A DNA stretch of 64,000 nt from Olsenella sp. (lineage in GTDB: Bacteria; Actinomycetota; Coriobacteriia; Coriobacteriales; Atopobiaceae). The stretch lies in the NCBI GenBank assembly GCA_022648325.1, contig JALCMG010000006.1, forward strand, positions 62,001 to 126,000. The letters run 5' to 3'. Positions within the stretch are counted from its first letter, which is position 1; each line of letters begins with the position of its first letter. The position numbers and the translations under genes were made by a program. Shown here one piece after another: positions 1 to 8,525 of this stretch. The notes under the pieces were generated by a model that was given only the letters and a program-made list of their open reading frames with translations, was not told where the DNA came from and did no database searches.

Positions 1-1
1 G

Positions 2-781
2 CTGCGCGACGGCGCGCCAGTTCCCGCGGCGATACTCGTGGGCGTCCTCATCGGTGCGGCCATTGGCCTCATCAATGGCTGGGGCGTCGCCATCATGCAC
101 GCGCCCTCCCTCATCTTCACGCTGGGTATCTGCGGTATCCTGCGTGGCCTCATGTACCTCTATGCCAACGGCGCCTGGGTCGAGAACCTCCCGAAGGACT
201 TCAAGGACTTCTCAGCGGTCACGGCCGTCGGCGACCTTACGGTGTACTACTGTGCCGCTGTGGTTCTCACCATCATTATTTGGGTGCTTACGACCAAGAC
301 TCGCCATGGTCGCTACTTCATCGCCGTGGGCGACAACGCGAACGGCGCTGAGCTCGTGGGCATTCCCGCCAAGCGCACGAAGGTGATTGCCTATGTCATT
401 TGCGGCGTTCTCTCTGCCATCGCCGGCATCATCTTCACGAGCCGCATCGGCTTCGTCACCGCTGACTCCGGCAACGGCTACGAGATGAAGGCCATCGCGG
501 CCTGCGTCCTGGGTGGCATCAGCCTGGTTGGTGGCGTTGGCTCTGTCATCGGTGCCGCGGTTGGCGCTGTGATCATGGCCTCTATCAGCTACCTGCTCGT
601 GTTTATGGGATTCTCGTCCAACTACGACAATGCAATCACCGGCATCATTCTCATTGTGATCGTCGTCGTGGACGCACTCATCCAGCACAGAAGCGTCATC
701 AAGAACTACCATGCGCGCCTGCTCGCCCGGGTCTCTCCCGACCAGGCCGTTGCTAGCGCGACCGAGAGGGGAGGCGAGTAG
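2..781 (+). CDS. lsrC: AI-2 ABC transporter permease LsrC, 5' truncated by window edge
   Basis: Inner-membrane permease subunit of a carbohydrate-type ABC importer (BPD_transp_2 family). The reading frame is open from base 2, so the N-terminus lies outside the window; about 260 residues are visible with at least five hydrophobic segments. The conserved block EMKAIAACVLGGISL (codons near 484-528) and the GDNANGAELVGI segment match the LsrC branch of the family as I recall it, rather than generic RbsC. It ends two bases before the next permease, and lsrB and lsrF follow, which is the order of the enterobacterial lsr operon. An upstream lsrA ATPase is expected but not visible. RbsC-like ribose permease is the alternative, made unlikely by lsrF downstream. 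Confidence 0.85.
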   Translation: MRDGAPVPAAILVGVLIGAAIGLINGWGVAIMHAPSLIFTLGICGILRGLMYLYANGAWVENLPKDFKDFSAVTAVGDLTVYYCAAVVLTIIIWVLTTKTRHGRYFIAVGDNANGAELVGIPAKRTKVIAYVICGVLSAIAGIIFTSRIGFVTADSGNGYEMKAIAACVLGGISLVGGVGSVIGAAVGAVIMASISYLLVFMGFSSNYDNAITGIILIVIVVVDALIQHRSVIKNYHARLLARVSPDQAVASATERGGE

Positions 782-783
782 CG

Positions 784-1863
784 ATGGTAGCAAACAGCAA
801 GGCGCCCGCTGCTGACAAAAGGGCAGCCCCCAAGAAGAAGGGCCTGGCTTTCCTCAAGAGCGGCCAGACAAGCTGGAACCTCATGCTCGTGGCGCTCATC
901 GTTCTCGAGTTCGTCATCTTCGGTGCGGCAAACCCCAAGTTCCTGAAGCCGCAGCTGCTCCTCACCAGCATCGATGACTCCATGTCGGTCATGATCATCT
1001 CGCTCTTCGTGACCTTCGTGATGATTACTGGCGGTATCGACATCCAGGTTGCCTCGCTCGTTGGACTTACGTCGATTATCATCGGCGTTACCTGGCAGGA
1101 CTTTGGCTTCTCGATTCTGCAGTCGTGCCTTCTCGCGATCGTCGTCGCCGCGGCCTGCGGTGCCCTCTCCGGCTTCTTCATCGCGTACTGCGGAGTCCAG
1201 GCCATGGTCGTCACCCTGGGTGGTAGCTTCCTCTACTCGGGCATCGCCCTTCTCGTCTCTACGCTCTCCAGCACGGCGAGCTACCAGGGTATCGGCAACT
1301 TCCCCGACGAGTTCAAGTTCATCGGGCAGTACAAGGTCGGCGGGGTCATTCCGCTCCAGATTGTGATTTACATCGTTATGCTCGTTATCGCGTTTATCCT
1401 GCTCCACAAGACCAAGTACGGCCGCAAGATCTTCCTCTGCGGCGTCAACCCCAGCGCCGCCGAGTTCTCGGGCATCAACTCCCGTCGCGTGATCATGTCG
1501 ACCTACATCCTGAGCGGCATCGCCGCCGCCATCGCCGGCATCATCCTCACGTCGTACCTCGGCACGGCCAAGTCCGACCTCGGAAGCGACCTCACGATGG
1601 ACGTCGTCACCGCGGTCGTCCTGGGCGGCACCCTCTCCACGGGTGGCAAGGGTTCGGTCTTTGGCACGGCGCTCTCCTCGCTCGTCATCGCTCTGCTCAG
1701 GTTTGGCCTGCCCCTCTGCTTCAAGATCGGTACCCAGTACCTGGACATCCCCGTCGGCATCCTGCTCGTGGCCATCATCATTGGCCGCTCGGTTGCAAGT
1801 CATCAGAGCGTGGGCACGACGTTCAAGTCTCTTTTCTTCAGGAAGGACGCTCAGAAAGCGTAG
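784..1863 (+). CDS. lsrD: AI-2 ABC transporter permease LsrD
   Basis: Second permease of the importer, 359 residues, with roughly eight to nine hydrophobic segments and a Lys/Ala-rich cytoplasmic N-terminus of about 30 residues. Signature stretches such as FGAANPKFL, MITGGIDIQVASLVGL and TAVVLGGTLSTGGKGSV resemble LsrD. The start ATG at 784 lies just after the lsrC stop, and the tail of lsrC (gaggggaggcgag) supplies the ribosome-binding sequence, so translational coupling is likely. A permease heterodimer with two different subunits is usual for this importer class. The protein is about 30 residues longer than E. coli LsrD because of its N-terminal extension. Confidence 0.85.
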   Translation: MVANSKAPAADKRAAPKKKGLAFLKSGQTSWNLMLVALIVLEFVIFGAANPKFLKPQLLLTSIDDSMSVMIISLFVTFVMITGGIDIQVASLVGLTSIIIGVTWQDFGFSILQSCLLAIVVAAACGALSGFFIAYCGVQAMVVTLGGSFLYSGIALLVSTLSSTASYQGIGNFPDEFKFIGQYKVGGVIPLQIVIYIVMLVIAFILLHKTKYGRKIFLCGVNPSAAEFSGINSRRVIMSTYILSGIAAAIAGIILTSYLGTAKSDLGSDLTMDVVTAVVLGGTLSTGGKGSVFGTALSSLVIALLRFGLPLCFKIGTQYLDIPVGILLVAIIIGRSVASHQSVGTTFKSLFFRKDAQKA

Positions 1864-1933
1864 CGCGGTACGCACGAAGGGCGTGAAAAAGGGGACATAA
1901 GTCCCAAGTCATGGGAAGGTGGAGGTACTAGCA

Positions 1934-3082
1934 ATGTCACAGCTCTCTCGTAGGAACTTCTGCAGGCTCATGGGCGTTTCTGCGGTCACCGTTGGCCTCG
2001 GCCTCGTCGGTTGCGGCGGCGGGTCCAGCTCGTCCGATTCCGGCTCCTCGGACTCCTCGTCCAGCAGCAGCTCCTCCAGCGCCGGCGGAGACGTCTCCGG
2101 CAAGACCGTCGCGTTCATCCCCAAGGTGACCGGCAACGCGTTCTTCGAGTCCGCCAACAATGGTGCCCAGGAGCACGCTAAGAAGTGGGGCTTCACGGTT
2201 GACTACGTGGGCGACTCCACGGCTTCCGTCTCGGCTCAGGTCTCCGTCATCAACCAGGAGGTCGCTGCCGGCGTCGACGCCCTCTGCATCTCGACCGTTG
2301 ACGCGAACGGCGTCTCCGATGCCCTCAAGAAGGCCACCGACTCCGGCGTCGTCGTGTGTACGTGGGACTCCGACGCCAACCCCGAGGACCGCTGCCTCAT
2401 GGTCTCCCAGGGCACGCCTGACATCCTCGGCAAGATGCTCGTGGACATGGGCGTTGACGGCCTCAAGCAGCGTGGCAGGGACCCGGAGAAGGACGCCATC
2501 ACTTACTGCTGGCACTACTCGCAGGCAACGGTCACCGACCAGAACTCCTGGCACGTCGCGGCCGAGAAGTACATCTCCGAGACCTACCCCAACTGGAAGA
2601 ACGTCCACCCGGACAACTACTACTCCGAGCAGGACGCCGAGAAGGCAATCACCATCGGCGAGGCCGTCCTCGACGCCTATCCTGACATCGACCTCATCAT
2701 CTGCAACGACTCCACGGCACTGCCCGGCCAGCTCCAGGCAGCCGATAACAAGGGCTACAACGAGAACACGATCACCATCACCGGCTTCGCGTCGCCCAAC
2801 TCGGTCAAGCAGTACTGCTCCAACGGCACCATCTACAACTGGGGCCTCTGGGACTGCGGTCTCCAGGGCGCAATGGGCTGCTACGCCGCCGCGTACCTTG
2901 CTGCAGGCAACACCGTCAAGGTCGGCGACAAGATCGACATCCCCGACGTTGGCGAGTGCGAGGTCCTGTCCAACGACAGCATCGCCGAGGGCGCTAAGAC
3001 CAAGGATGAGAACAACGGCGTCATCCTGCTCCCCGAGCGCCTCGTCTTCACCAAGGACAACATGAACGACTACGACTTCTAG
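1934..3082 (+). CDS. lsrB: AI-2 binding lipoprotein LsrB, Tat-type signal
   Basis: Periplasmic-binding-protein-like receptor, 382 residues, anchored as a lipoprotein. The start ATG at 1934 is preceded by GGAGG at 1920-1924; an upstream in-frame GTG at 1919 would overlap that site. The signal contains a twin-arginine-like S5-R6-R7-N8-F9 and a lipobox ending LVGC27, followed by a serine-rich linker (31-49). The rest aligns well with E. coli LsrB, including the C-terminal LLPERLVF. Of six AI-2 contacts known in LsrB, four are present (K64, D145, D202, Q203, corresponding to K35, D116, D166, Q167). The two others differ: N258 replaces P220 and S260 replaces A222. The operon partner lsrF supports AI-2 as the ligand. 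Confidence 0.88.
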   Translation: MSQLSRRNFCRLMGVSAVTVGLGLVGCGGGSSSSDSGSSDSSSSSSSSSAGGDVSGKTVAFIPKVTGNAFFESANNGAQEHAKKWGFTVDYVGDSTASVSAQVSVINQEVAAGVDALCISTVDANGVSDALKKATDSGVVVCTWDSDANPEDRCLMVSQGTPDILGKMLVDMGVDGLKQRGRDPEKDAITYCWHYSQATVTDQNSWHVAAEKYISETYPNWKNVHPDNYYSEQDAEKAITIGEAVLDAYPDIDLIICNDSTALPGQLQAADNKGYNENTITITGFASPNSVKQYCSNGTIYNWGLWDCGLQGAMGCYAAAYLAAGNTVKVGDKIDIPDVGECEVLSNDSIAEGAKTKDENNGVILLPERLVFTKDNMNDYDF

Positions 3083-3107
3083 TCCATTGGGTCCTCCCTT
3101 CCCCCAA

Positions 3108-3134
3108 GGGCCGCCGGACTTGTGCCGGCGGCCC
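3108..3134 (+). terminator. GC-rich hairpin between lsrB and lsrF
   Basis: A perfect 10-bp stem (GGGCCGCCGG at 3108-3117 with CCGGCGGCCC at 3125-3134) and a 7-base loop lies in the 113-bp lsrB-lsrF gap. It is followed by cggttt rather than a clean T-run, so it may act as a partial terminator or an mRNA-stabilising 3' hairpin. Either would leave more binding protein than lsrF product, as is common for binding-protein genes. Confidence 0.5.
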
Positions 3135-3195
3135 CGGTTTGGTGGGTGCCGGGCCTGCATGCATAGCAATCACTCAGCAGAGATTGGAGAGTTAC

Positions 3196-4077
3196 ATGGC
3201 AGAAAACGTCGACAAGGTTGAGAAGGACTTCCATCTGGACAAGCCGTTCGCTAACGACAAGGGCTTCTTTCTCAAGGGCGCGAACGACCTCGACTGGGGA
3301 ATGAAGAAGCACCTCTCGAACATCTTCGACCCCAAGAGCGGCAACACCGTGATGTTCGCCTTCGACCACGGCTACTTCATGGGACCTGCGACCGGCCTGG
3401 AGCGTCTTGACCTGCTCCTTCCCGAGCTCGCACCGTACATGGACTGCATGATGGGCACCCGTGGCACCATCCGTACCTGCCTTCCCCCCGAGGCGGTCGC
3501 CAACAAGGGCATCGCACTTCGCGTCTCCGCCGGCTCCTCGATGATTCAGGATGACCTCTCGCACGAGGTCGTGAACGTCGACATCGACGACGCCATCCGC
3601 ATGAACGCCGACTGCATGGCCGTCCAGGTCTTCATCGGCGCCGACGGACAGCTCGAGAGCCTTGACAACGTGAACCAGGTCATCAACGCCGGCATGGCCT
3701 ACGACATCCCCACGATGGGCGTCACCGCCGTGGGCAAGGACATGGAGCGCACGAGCCGCTACTTCGAGCTTGCCACCAGGATTATCGCCGAGATGGGCGT
3801 CCAGATTGTGAAGACCTACCAGTGCGACGAGTTCGAGAAGGTCGTCGCCGGCTGCCCGGTGCCCATCGTGGTCGCCGGTGGCAAGAAGCTGGCCGAGCCC
3901 GATGCCCTCGCCCTGGCCTACGACGTGATGCGCAAGGGCGCCCACGGCGTCGACATGGGCCGCAACATCTTCCAGAGCCCGCACCCCATCGAGATGGCGA
4001 AGGCCATCCGCATGATTGTCCACGAGGGCGCCACCGACAAGGAGGCCTGGGAGTTCTACCAGGACGCCATCCACTAG
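3196..4077 (+). CDS. lsrF: 3-hydroxy-5-phosphonooxypentane-2,4-dione thiolase LsrF
   Basis: Class I aldolase-fold enzyme that performs the last step of phospho-AI-2 breakdown, transferring an acetyl group to coenzyme A. It has 293 residues against 291 in E. coli. The ATG at 3196 follows GGAGA at 3186-3190; an upstream ATG at 3139 lacks a good site. Landmarks shared with E. coli LsrF are LDWGM, FDHGYF, GLER, TRG and VGKDM. The block IVKTY contains K206, which corresponds to the Schiff-base K203, and GVDMGRNIFQS gives the phosphate-binding end. lsrG, which follows lsrF in enterobacteria, is absent here; the kinase LsrK and regulator LsrR are not in the window. Confidence 0.92.
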   Translation: MAENVDKVEKDFHLDKPFANDKGFFLKGANDLDWGMKKHLSNIFDPKSGNTVMFAFDHGYFMGPATGLERLDLLLPELAPYMDCMMGTRGTIRTCLPPEAVANKGIALRVSAGSSMIQDDLSHEVVNVDIDDAIRMNADCMAVQVFIGADGQLESLDNVNQVINAGMAYDIPTMGVTAVGKDMERTSRYFELATRIIAEMGVQIVKTYQCDEFEKVVAGCPVPIVVAGGKKLAEPDALALAYDVMRKGAHGVDMGRNIFQSPHPIEMAKAIRMIVHEGATDKEAWEFYQDAIH

Positions 4078-4119
4078 GAGCAGCCTGAGACGGGGCTTGC
4101 GCGCAACCCAGGATGAGCG

Positions 4120-4147
4120 GGGGAGGGTCGCATTGGCGGCCCTCCCC
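4120..4147 (+). terminator. Hairpin at the end of the lsr operon
   Basis: GGGGAGGG at 4120-4127 pairs with CCCTCCCC at 4140-4147 across a 12-base loop, between the lsrF stop and the next promoter. The T-rich tail is weak (tcgttgtc), so termination efficiency cannot be judged. Confidence 0.45.
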
Positions 4148-4164
4148 TCGTTGTCCGAGGGACG

Positions 4165-4195
4165 TTCACGCGTTTTCATCCGCCTGCGCTATAAT
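4165..4195 (+). promoter_or_regulatory. Candidate sigma-70 promoter for the Asp23-fakA-recG run
   Basis: A consensus TATAAT lies at 4190-4195, about 60 bp before the Asp23 start. The best upstream match is TTCACG at 4165-4170 with a long 19-bp spacer, so the -35 is weak. Confidence 0.5.
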
Positions 4196-4255
4196 CTCTA
4201 GGAATTATGTAAGCAACAAATGCCTCCGTACTGGGGGGCTTTGAGAGGAGACCCC

Positions 4256-4606
4256 ATGGCCGGTGTCGTTCCGGGAACGCTCAAGGTGTCAAACGACTGC
4301 ATCGCAGACCTGGCTGGCTACGCAGCGCTGGAGTGCTATGGCGTCGTTGGCATGGCGGCCATAGACGAGCAGGGCGGCGTCGCCCAGCTCCTGCCCACCA
4401 ACCGCCTGCGCCGTGGTATCGACGTGGACGTCACGTCAGACGGTCACCTCTCCGTCGACCTTCACGTGATCGTCGAGCAGGGCGTCAACATGGCATCGGT
4501 GGTCAACAACCTCACCAGCTCGGTCAAGTTCATCCTCAAGCAGATCGCCGAGCTCAACGACGTCAAGGTCACTGTCCACATCGAGGGCCTCCGCTCAAAT
4601 CGCTAG
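4256..4606 (+). CDS. Asp23/Gls24 family envelope stress protein
   Basis: Small cytoplasmic protein of 116 residues in the Asp23/Gls24 (DUF322) family, related to B. subtilis YloU. The start ATG at 4256 is chosen because GAGAGGAGA directly precedes it; the frame also has an ATG at 4220 without a site. Recognisable segments are LKVSNDCIADLAGYAALECYG near the N-terminus and a middle part of the form VDVTSDGHLSVDLHVIVEQG. It lies 31 bp before a fakA-like gene, the same pairing as yloU-yloV. The molecular role is not well defined; the family is linked to cell-envelope homeostasis. Confidence 0.85.
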   Translation: MAGVVPGTLKVSNDCIADLAGYAALECYGVVGMAAIDEQGGVAQLLPTNRLRRGIDVDVTSDGHLSVDLHVIVEQGVNMASVVNNLTSSVKFILKQIAELNDVKVTVHIEGLRSNR

Positions 4607-4637
4607 GCCGCCGCAAAGAGAACCGAGGTCCAATAAG

Positions 4638-6308
4638 ATGATTGCGTCAGTCATCCGCGCGTGCTTCCCCGTGGCGGCGAACGTCGTTGCCGAGAGGGCA
4701 GAGGAGATCAACAAGCTCAACGTCTTCCCCGTCCCCGACGGTGACACCGGCACCAACATGTCGCTCACGCTCGGGACGGTTGTCAAGGAGGTTGAGGCGC
4801 TCCCGCAGGACGCCACCATCGAGGATATCGCCAAGGCGATTACCCACGGCTCGCTCATGGGTGCCCGTGGAAACTCGGGTGTCATTACCTCCCAGATCCT
4901 TCGCGGCCTTGCTGAGGGCCTCTGCGATGCGAAGGATCAGGACAACCCCACGGCCGCAGACATCGCGCATGCCTTCCGCCGTTCGGTGAAGGTGGCCTTC
5001 AAGGCAGTCCGTAAGCCGGTCGAGGGCACCATCCTCACGGTCCTGCGCGACATGTCCACCCGCGCCGACCAGCTCGAGAAGACACGCATTTCGGCCACCG
5101 AGATGCTCGACGCGCTGGTCATCGAGGCCTACGAGTCTGTCGCTCGCACGCCTGAGCTGCTCCCCGTCCTCAAGGAGAACGGTGTGGTCGACTCCGGTGC
5201 CTTTGGATTTGCCACCTTCTTCGAGGCATTTGTGAACTCCGTCGAGGGTAAGGCCGGTGAGGTCTCCGACTTCAAGACCACGGTCGACTCCTCAGACGCC
5301 AAGGCGGCCGTCTCCTCGAAGGTTGCCATCGAGCTCAACGACGACTGGGAGGGCTCCCAGTACCGCTACTGCAACGAGTTCCTCTTCCACGCCAACAACG
5401 AGTCCTTCGACCGCGACGCTGCGCTCGCCTTCCTCGCCACCATGGGCGACTGCGAGCTCCTCGTGGGCGAGTATCCCGACTTCAAGGTCCACGTCCACTC
5501 CAACACTCCTGACAAGGTCCTCGCCTACATGCTCGAGCGCGGCCAGATTTTCGAGGTCTTCATCCACAACATGGATCTCGAGGCCCACGAGCGCACGGCG
5601 AAGATCGCCGCCGACAAGGCTGCTGAGGAGAAGGCCCCCAAGAAGCCCCTCGGGTTTGTCGCCGTGGCTGCGGGCTCGGGCGAGGCATCCATCCTCACCT
5701 CGCTCGGTGTCGATGTGATTGTCTCCGGCGGCCAGACCATGAACCCCTCCACCGCCGATATCCTTGCCGCCGTCGAGAAGGCAAACGCTGAGAACGTGAT
5801 CGTGCTCCCCGATAACGGCAACATCCGCATGGCAGCCGAGGCGGCCGCCTCGGCCTGCGAGGACGTCCACGTTGCCGTGGTTCCCACCAAGACGGTTCCC
5901 CAGGCCTTCTCGGCGATGTTCGTGGCCGACCCCGGAGGGACGCTCGAGGACAACGTCGAGGCCATGACCGATGCCGTCTCCGAGGTGCGCGACGGCGAGG
6001 TCACCCGTGCCGTGCGTGACTCCCAGGCAGCAGACGGCTCGCCCATCCACTCCGGTGACGTCATGGGCATCGAGGGCGGGGACATCACCGTCGTTGGCTC
6101 GTCCATCAAGGATGTGACCGTCCAGCTCGTTCGCCGCATGCAGGAGGCCGAGGAGGGCGACACCCTCACCATCCTGGCCGGCTCCGACCTCGATGACGCC
6201 TCCTTCCAGGACATCATCGCAGCCATCTCCGAGGCCGAGCCGTCGCTCGAGATCGACTCCCACCGCGGCGAGCAGCCCCTCTATCCCATCGTCTTCTCCA
6301 TCGAGTAG
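4638..6308 (+). CDS. fakA: Fatty acid kinase catalytic subunit FakA (DAK2 / YloV family)
   Basis: ATP-dependent kinase that phosphorylates fatty acids held by a FakB (DegV-fold) partner, feeding exogenous fatty acids into phospholipid synthesis. It has 556 residues. The N-terminal DhaL-like domain shows VFPVPDGDTGTNM with D34 and D36 as the metal-binding aspartates. A middle domain and a C-terminal domain (roughly 330-556) match the YloV layout. It starts 31 bp after the Asp23 gene and ends 6 bp before recG. No fakB is in this window. PlsX downstream in the same run shares the acyl-phosphate intermediate, so the two fit functionally. Confidence 0.88.
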   Translation: MIASVIRACFPVAANVVAERAEEINKLNVFPVPDGDTGTNMSLTLGTVVKEVEALPQDATIEDIAKAITHGSLMGARGNSGVITSQILRGLAEGLCDAKDQDNPTAADIAHAFRRSVKVAFKAVRKPVEGTILTVLRDMSTRADQLEKTRISATEMLDALVIEAYESVARTPELLPVLKENGVVDSGAFGFATFFEAFVNSVEGKAGEVSDFKTTVDSSDAKAAVSSKVAIELNDDWEGSQYRYCNEFLFHANNESFDRDAALAFLATMGDCELLVGEYPDFKVHVHSNTPDKVLAYMLERGQIFEVFIHNMDLEAHERTAKIAADKAAEEKAPKKPLGFVAVAAGSGEASILTSLGVDVIVSGGQTMNPSTADILAAVEKANAENVIVLPDNGNIRMAAEAAASACEDVHVAVVPTKTVPQAFSAMFVADPGGTLEDNVEAMTDAVSEVRDGEVTRAVRDSQAADGSPIHSGDVMGIEGGDITVVGSSIKDVTVQLVRRMQEAEEGDTLTILAGSDLDDASFQDIIAAISEAEPSLEIDSHRGEQPLYPIVFSIE

Positions 6309-6314
6309 CCGCCC

Positions 6315-8525
6315 ATGGGTGTCCCGCATCCCACGCCCGCGGGCGCTGCCCCGAGCGTTGGGGCGGCTGCGGGGCGCATAGACCGGACGCTCGCCCTCAC
6401 CGACAGCGTCTCACGGCTTCGCTATGTCTCGTCTCGGGGTGCGCCCTCGCGTCTCGAGGCGCTGGAGCGCCTTGGCATCCACCGAGTGCGCGACCTCTTC
6501 CTACACATCCCGCACCGCTATGTGGACTACTCGCACGTCGTTCCCATAAGCCATGCGGATGTTGGCAGCGAGGTGACGGTCGTTGGCACCGTCGACAAGG
6601 TCGAGCTCAAGCGACCCCGACCGCGCTTCACTGTGGTCGAGCTCTACGTGTTCGACGAGACCGGCGTGCTCACTGCAAGTTTCTTTGGACAGCCCTGGCT
6701 GGTCGAGCAGGTCAAGCGCGGCGACAAGGTTGCCCTCTCAGGCAAGGTGGAGTTTGCCTACGGCTTCAAGCAGATGCGCGCTCCCTTCCACGAGGTGCTT
6801 GAGCAAAACGCAAGCGCGTCGGAATACCGGCGAGTGCTCCCCGTGCATCCGGTGGGGGAGGGAATCACAACCTCGTGGATGCGCCGCATCGTCTCGTGCG
6901 CGCTCGCGGACGTGGGTGACGTGGCCGACTGGCTGCCGGCATCGCTCGTGTCTCGCCATGGGCTCATGACGCTGGCGCGTGCGATTCGTGAGGTTCACTT
7001 CCCACAGAGCCTCGCCACCGCGGAGCAGGCGCGCCGCCGGCTTGCCTACGACGAGCTCCTCTGCCTTCAGGTGGCTCTCCTCAGCCGGCAGGTCATCGAG
7101 CTGGGTGACGTGCGCGCCACTGCGCACGTCACCTCTGGCCCGCACATGGACGCCCTTCTCGCTGTGCTTCCCTTCTCGCTTACCAACGAGCAGCGCACGG
7201 CTGCAGACCAGATTCTCTCCGACATGGCGGCGCCCCGCGTCATGAACAGACTGCTCCTGGGTGACGTGGGGACGGGCAAGACCGCCGTTGCCGCAGTGGC
7301 GCTTGCCGCCGCGGCAGATACCGGCACGCAGGCTGCCGTAATGGCACCCACGTCGGTCCTCGCGCGGCAGTACGCCGAGAAGCTTGGCCCCATCCTCGAC
7401 GCGGCAGGCATCACCTGGGCGCTCGTCACGGGGGCCACGCCTGCGGCCGAGCGCGCCGAGACGGCTCGCAGGGCCGCCGCGGGCGAGCTCTGCGTCACCT
7501 TTGGCACCACGGCGCTCCTCTCTGACGACATCGCCTTCGCGCGCCTCACCTTTGTGGTCATCGACGAGCAGCACCGCTTTGGCGTTGACCAACGCGCGTC
7601 CCTTCGTCGCAAGGGCGCGGGGGCAGACCTGCTCACCATGACCGCGACGCCCATCCCGCGCACCCTAGCGCTCTCGATCTATGGTGACGTGTCGCTCTCC
7701 TGCATCCGTAACCGCCCGAAGGCCACGGCAGGCGTGACCACACGCATCATTACACCCGAGAACCTCGACCTCGCCTATGGTTCCATTCGCAGCGCAGTGG
7801 CTGCTGGCCACCAGGCCTACGTCATCTGCCCGCTCGTGGACGACGCCGACTCCGGCGACAGCCTGGAGACGGACCTCGATGACGTTCCCGAGTCCCAGCG
7901 AAGCAGGAGCGCACGTGTGCGCTCCGCCACCTCCACTCTGGCCGAGCTCTCGCAGCGGGTCTTTCCGGACCTCTCGTGCGCCCTGCTCACGGGACGAATG
8001 TCCGCGGCCGAGAAGGACTCGGTCATGGAGGACTTCCATGCTGGCAAGGTAAACGTGCTCGTATCCACCACCGTGGTCGAGGTGGGCGTGGACGTGCCCA
8101 ACGCAACGGTGATGCTCGTGCACGACGCGGACCGCTTTGGCCTGGCGACCCTGCACCAGCTGCGCGGTCGCGTGGGGCGTGGCGACTGGCCTGGAGAGGT
8201 GTGGCTCTCCTGCGCCGCCAAGAAGGGCACACCCGCCCGCAAGCGTCTCTCGGCGCTCGAGCGCACCTCGGATGGCTTCAAGCTGGCACGGCTCGACCTC
8301 AAGCTGCGCCGCGAGGGCGAGGTCTTGGGGTATAGGCAGCATGGCGGCATCACGCTGCGCGTGAGCGACCTTGCGGCAGATGAGGACCTCGTTGTTGCGG
8401 CGCACGAGGACGCACAGGAGATCTTCGCGAGGGATCCCTCGCTAGCGAGCCCCGAGCTTCGCCCCATGGTCCTCGAGGCGAGAGACCGCTTTGGAGCCTA
8501 CTTTGAGGAGTTGGACAAGGCATGA
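6315..8525 (+). CDS. recG: ATP-dependent DNA helicase RecG
   Basis: Superfamily 2 helicase that remodels stalled forks and branched recombination intermediates. It has 736 residues, slightly longer than most because of an N-terminal extension of about 30 residues rich in Ala, Gly and Pro. An N-terminal OB-fold wedge is present around residues 75-160 (VGTVDKVELKRPRPRF). The helicase motifs follow: Walker A GDVGTGKT near 316, DEQHRFG for motif II, TATPIPRTL for motif III, and QLRGRVGRG for motif VI. The stop overlaps the start of rsmD by ATGA, the usual actinobacterial recG-rsmD-coaD order. A later start is possible, since the first 30 residues look unconserved. Confidence 0.95.
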   Translation: MGVPHPTPAGAAPSVGAAAGRIDRTLALTDSVSRLRYVSSRGAPSRLEALERLGIHRVRDLFLHIPHRYVDYSHVVPISHADVGSEVTVVGTVDKVELKRPRPRFTVVELYVFDETGVLTASFFGQPWLVEQVKRGDKVALSGKVEFAYGFKQMRAPFHEVLEQNASASEYRRVLPVHPVGEGITTSWMRRIVSCALADVGDVADWLPASLVSRHGLMTLARAIREVHFPQSLATAEQARRRLAYDELLCLQVALLSRQVIELGDVRATAHVTSGPHMDALLAVLPFSLTNEQRTAADQILSDMAAPRVMNRLLLGDVGTGKTAVAAVALAAAADTGTQAAVMAPTSVLARQYAEKLGPILDAAGITWALVTGATPAAERAETARRAAAGELCVTFGTTALLSDDIAFARLTFVVIDEQHRFGVDQRASLRRKGAGADLLTMTATPIPRTLALSIYGDVSLSCIRNRPKATAGVTTRIITPENLDLAYGSIRSAVAAGHQAYVICPLVDDADSGDSLETDLDDVPESQRSRSARVRSATSTLAELSQRVFPDLSCALLTGRMSAAEKDSVMEDFHAGKVNVLVSTTVVEVGVDVPNATVMLVHDADRFGLATLHQLRGRVGRGDWPGEVWLSCAAKKGTPARKRLSALERTSDGFKLARLDLKLRREGEVLGYRQHGGITLRVSDLAADEDLVVAAHEDAQEIFARDPSLASPELRPMVLEARDRFGAYFEELDKA

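Noticed and set aside
2-3082. Ribose (Rbs) ABC transporter
   Set aside because: The binding protein matches LsrB to its C-terminus and keeps AI-2 contacts, and LsrF follows; ribose systems lack LsrF.
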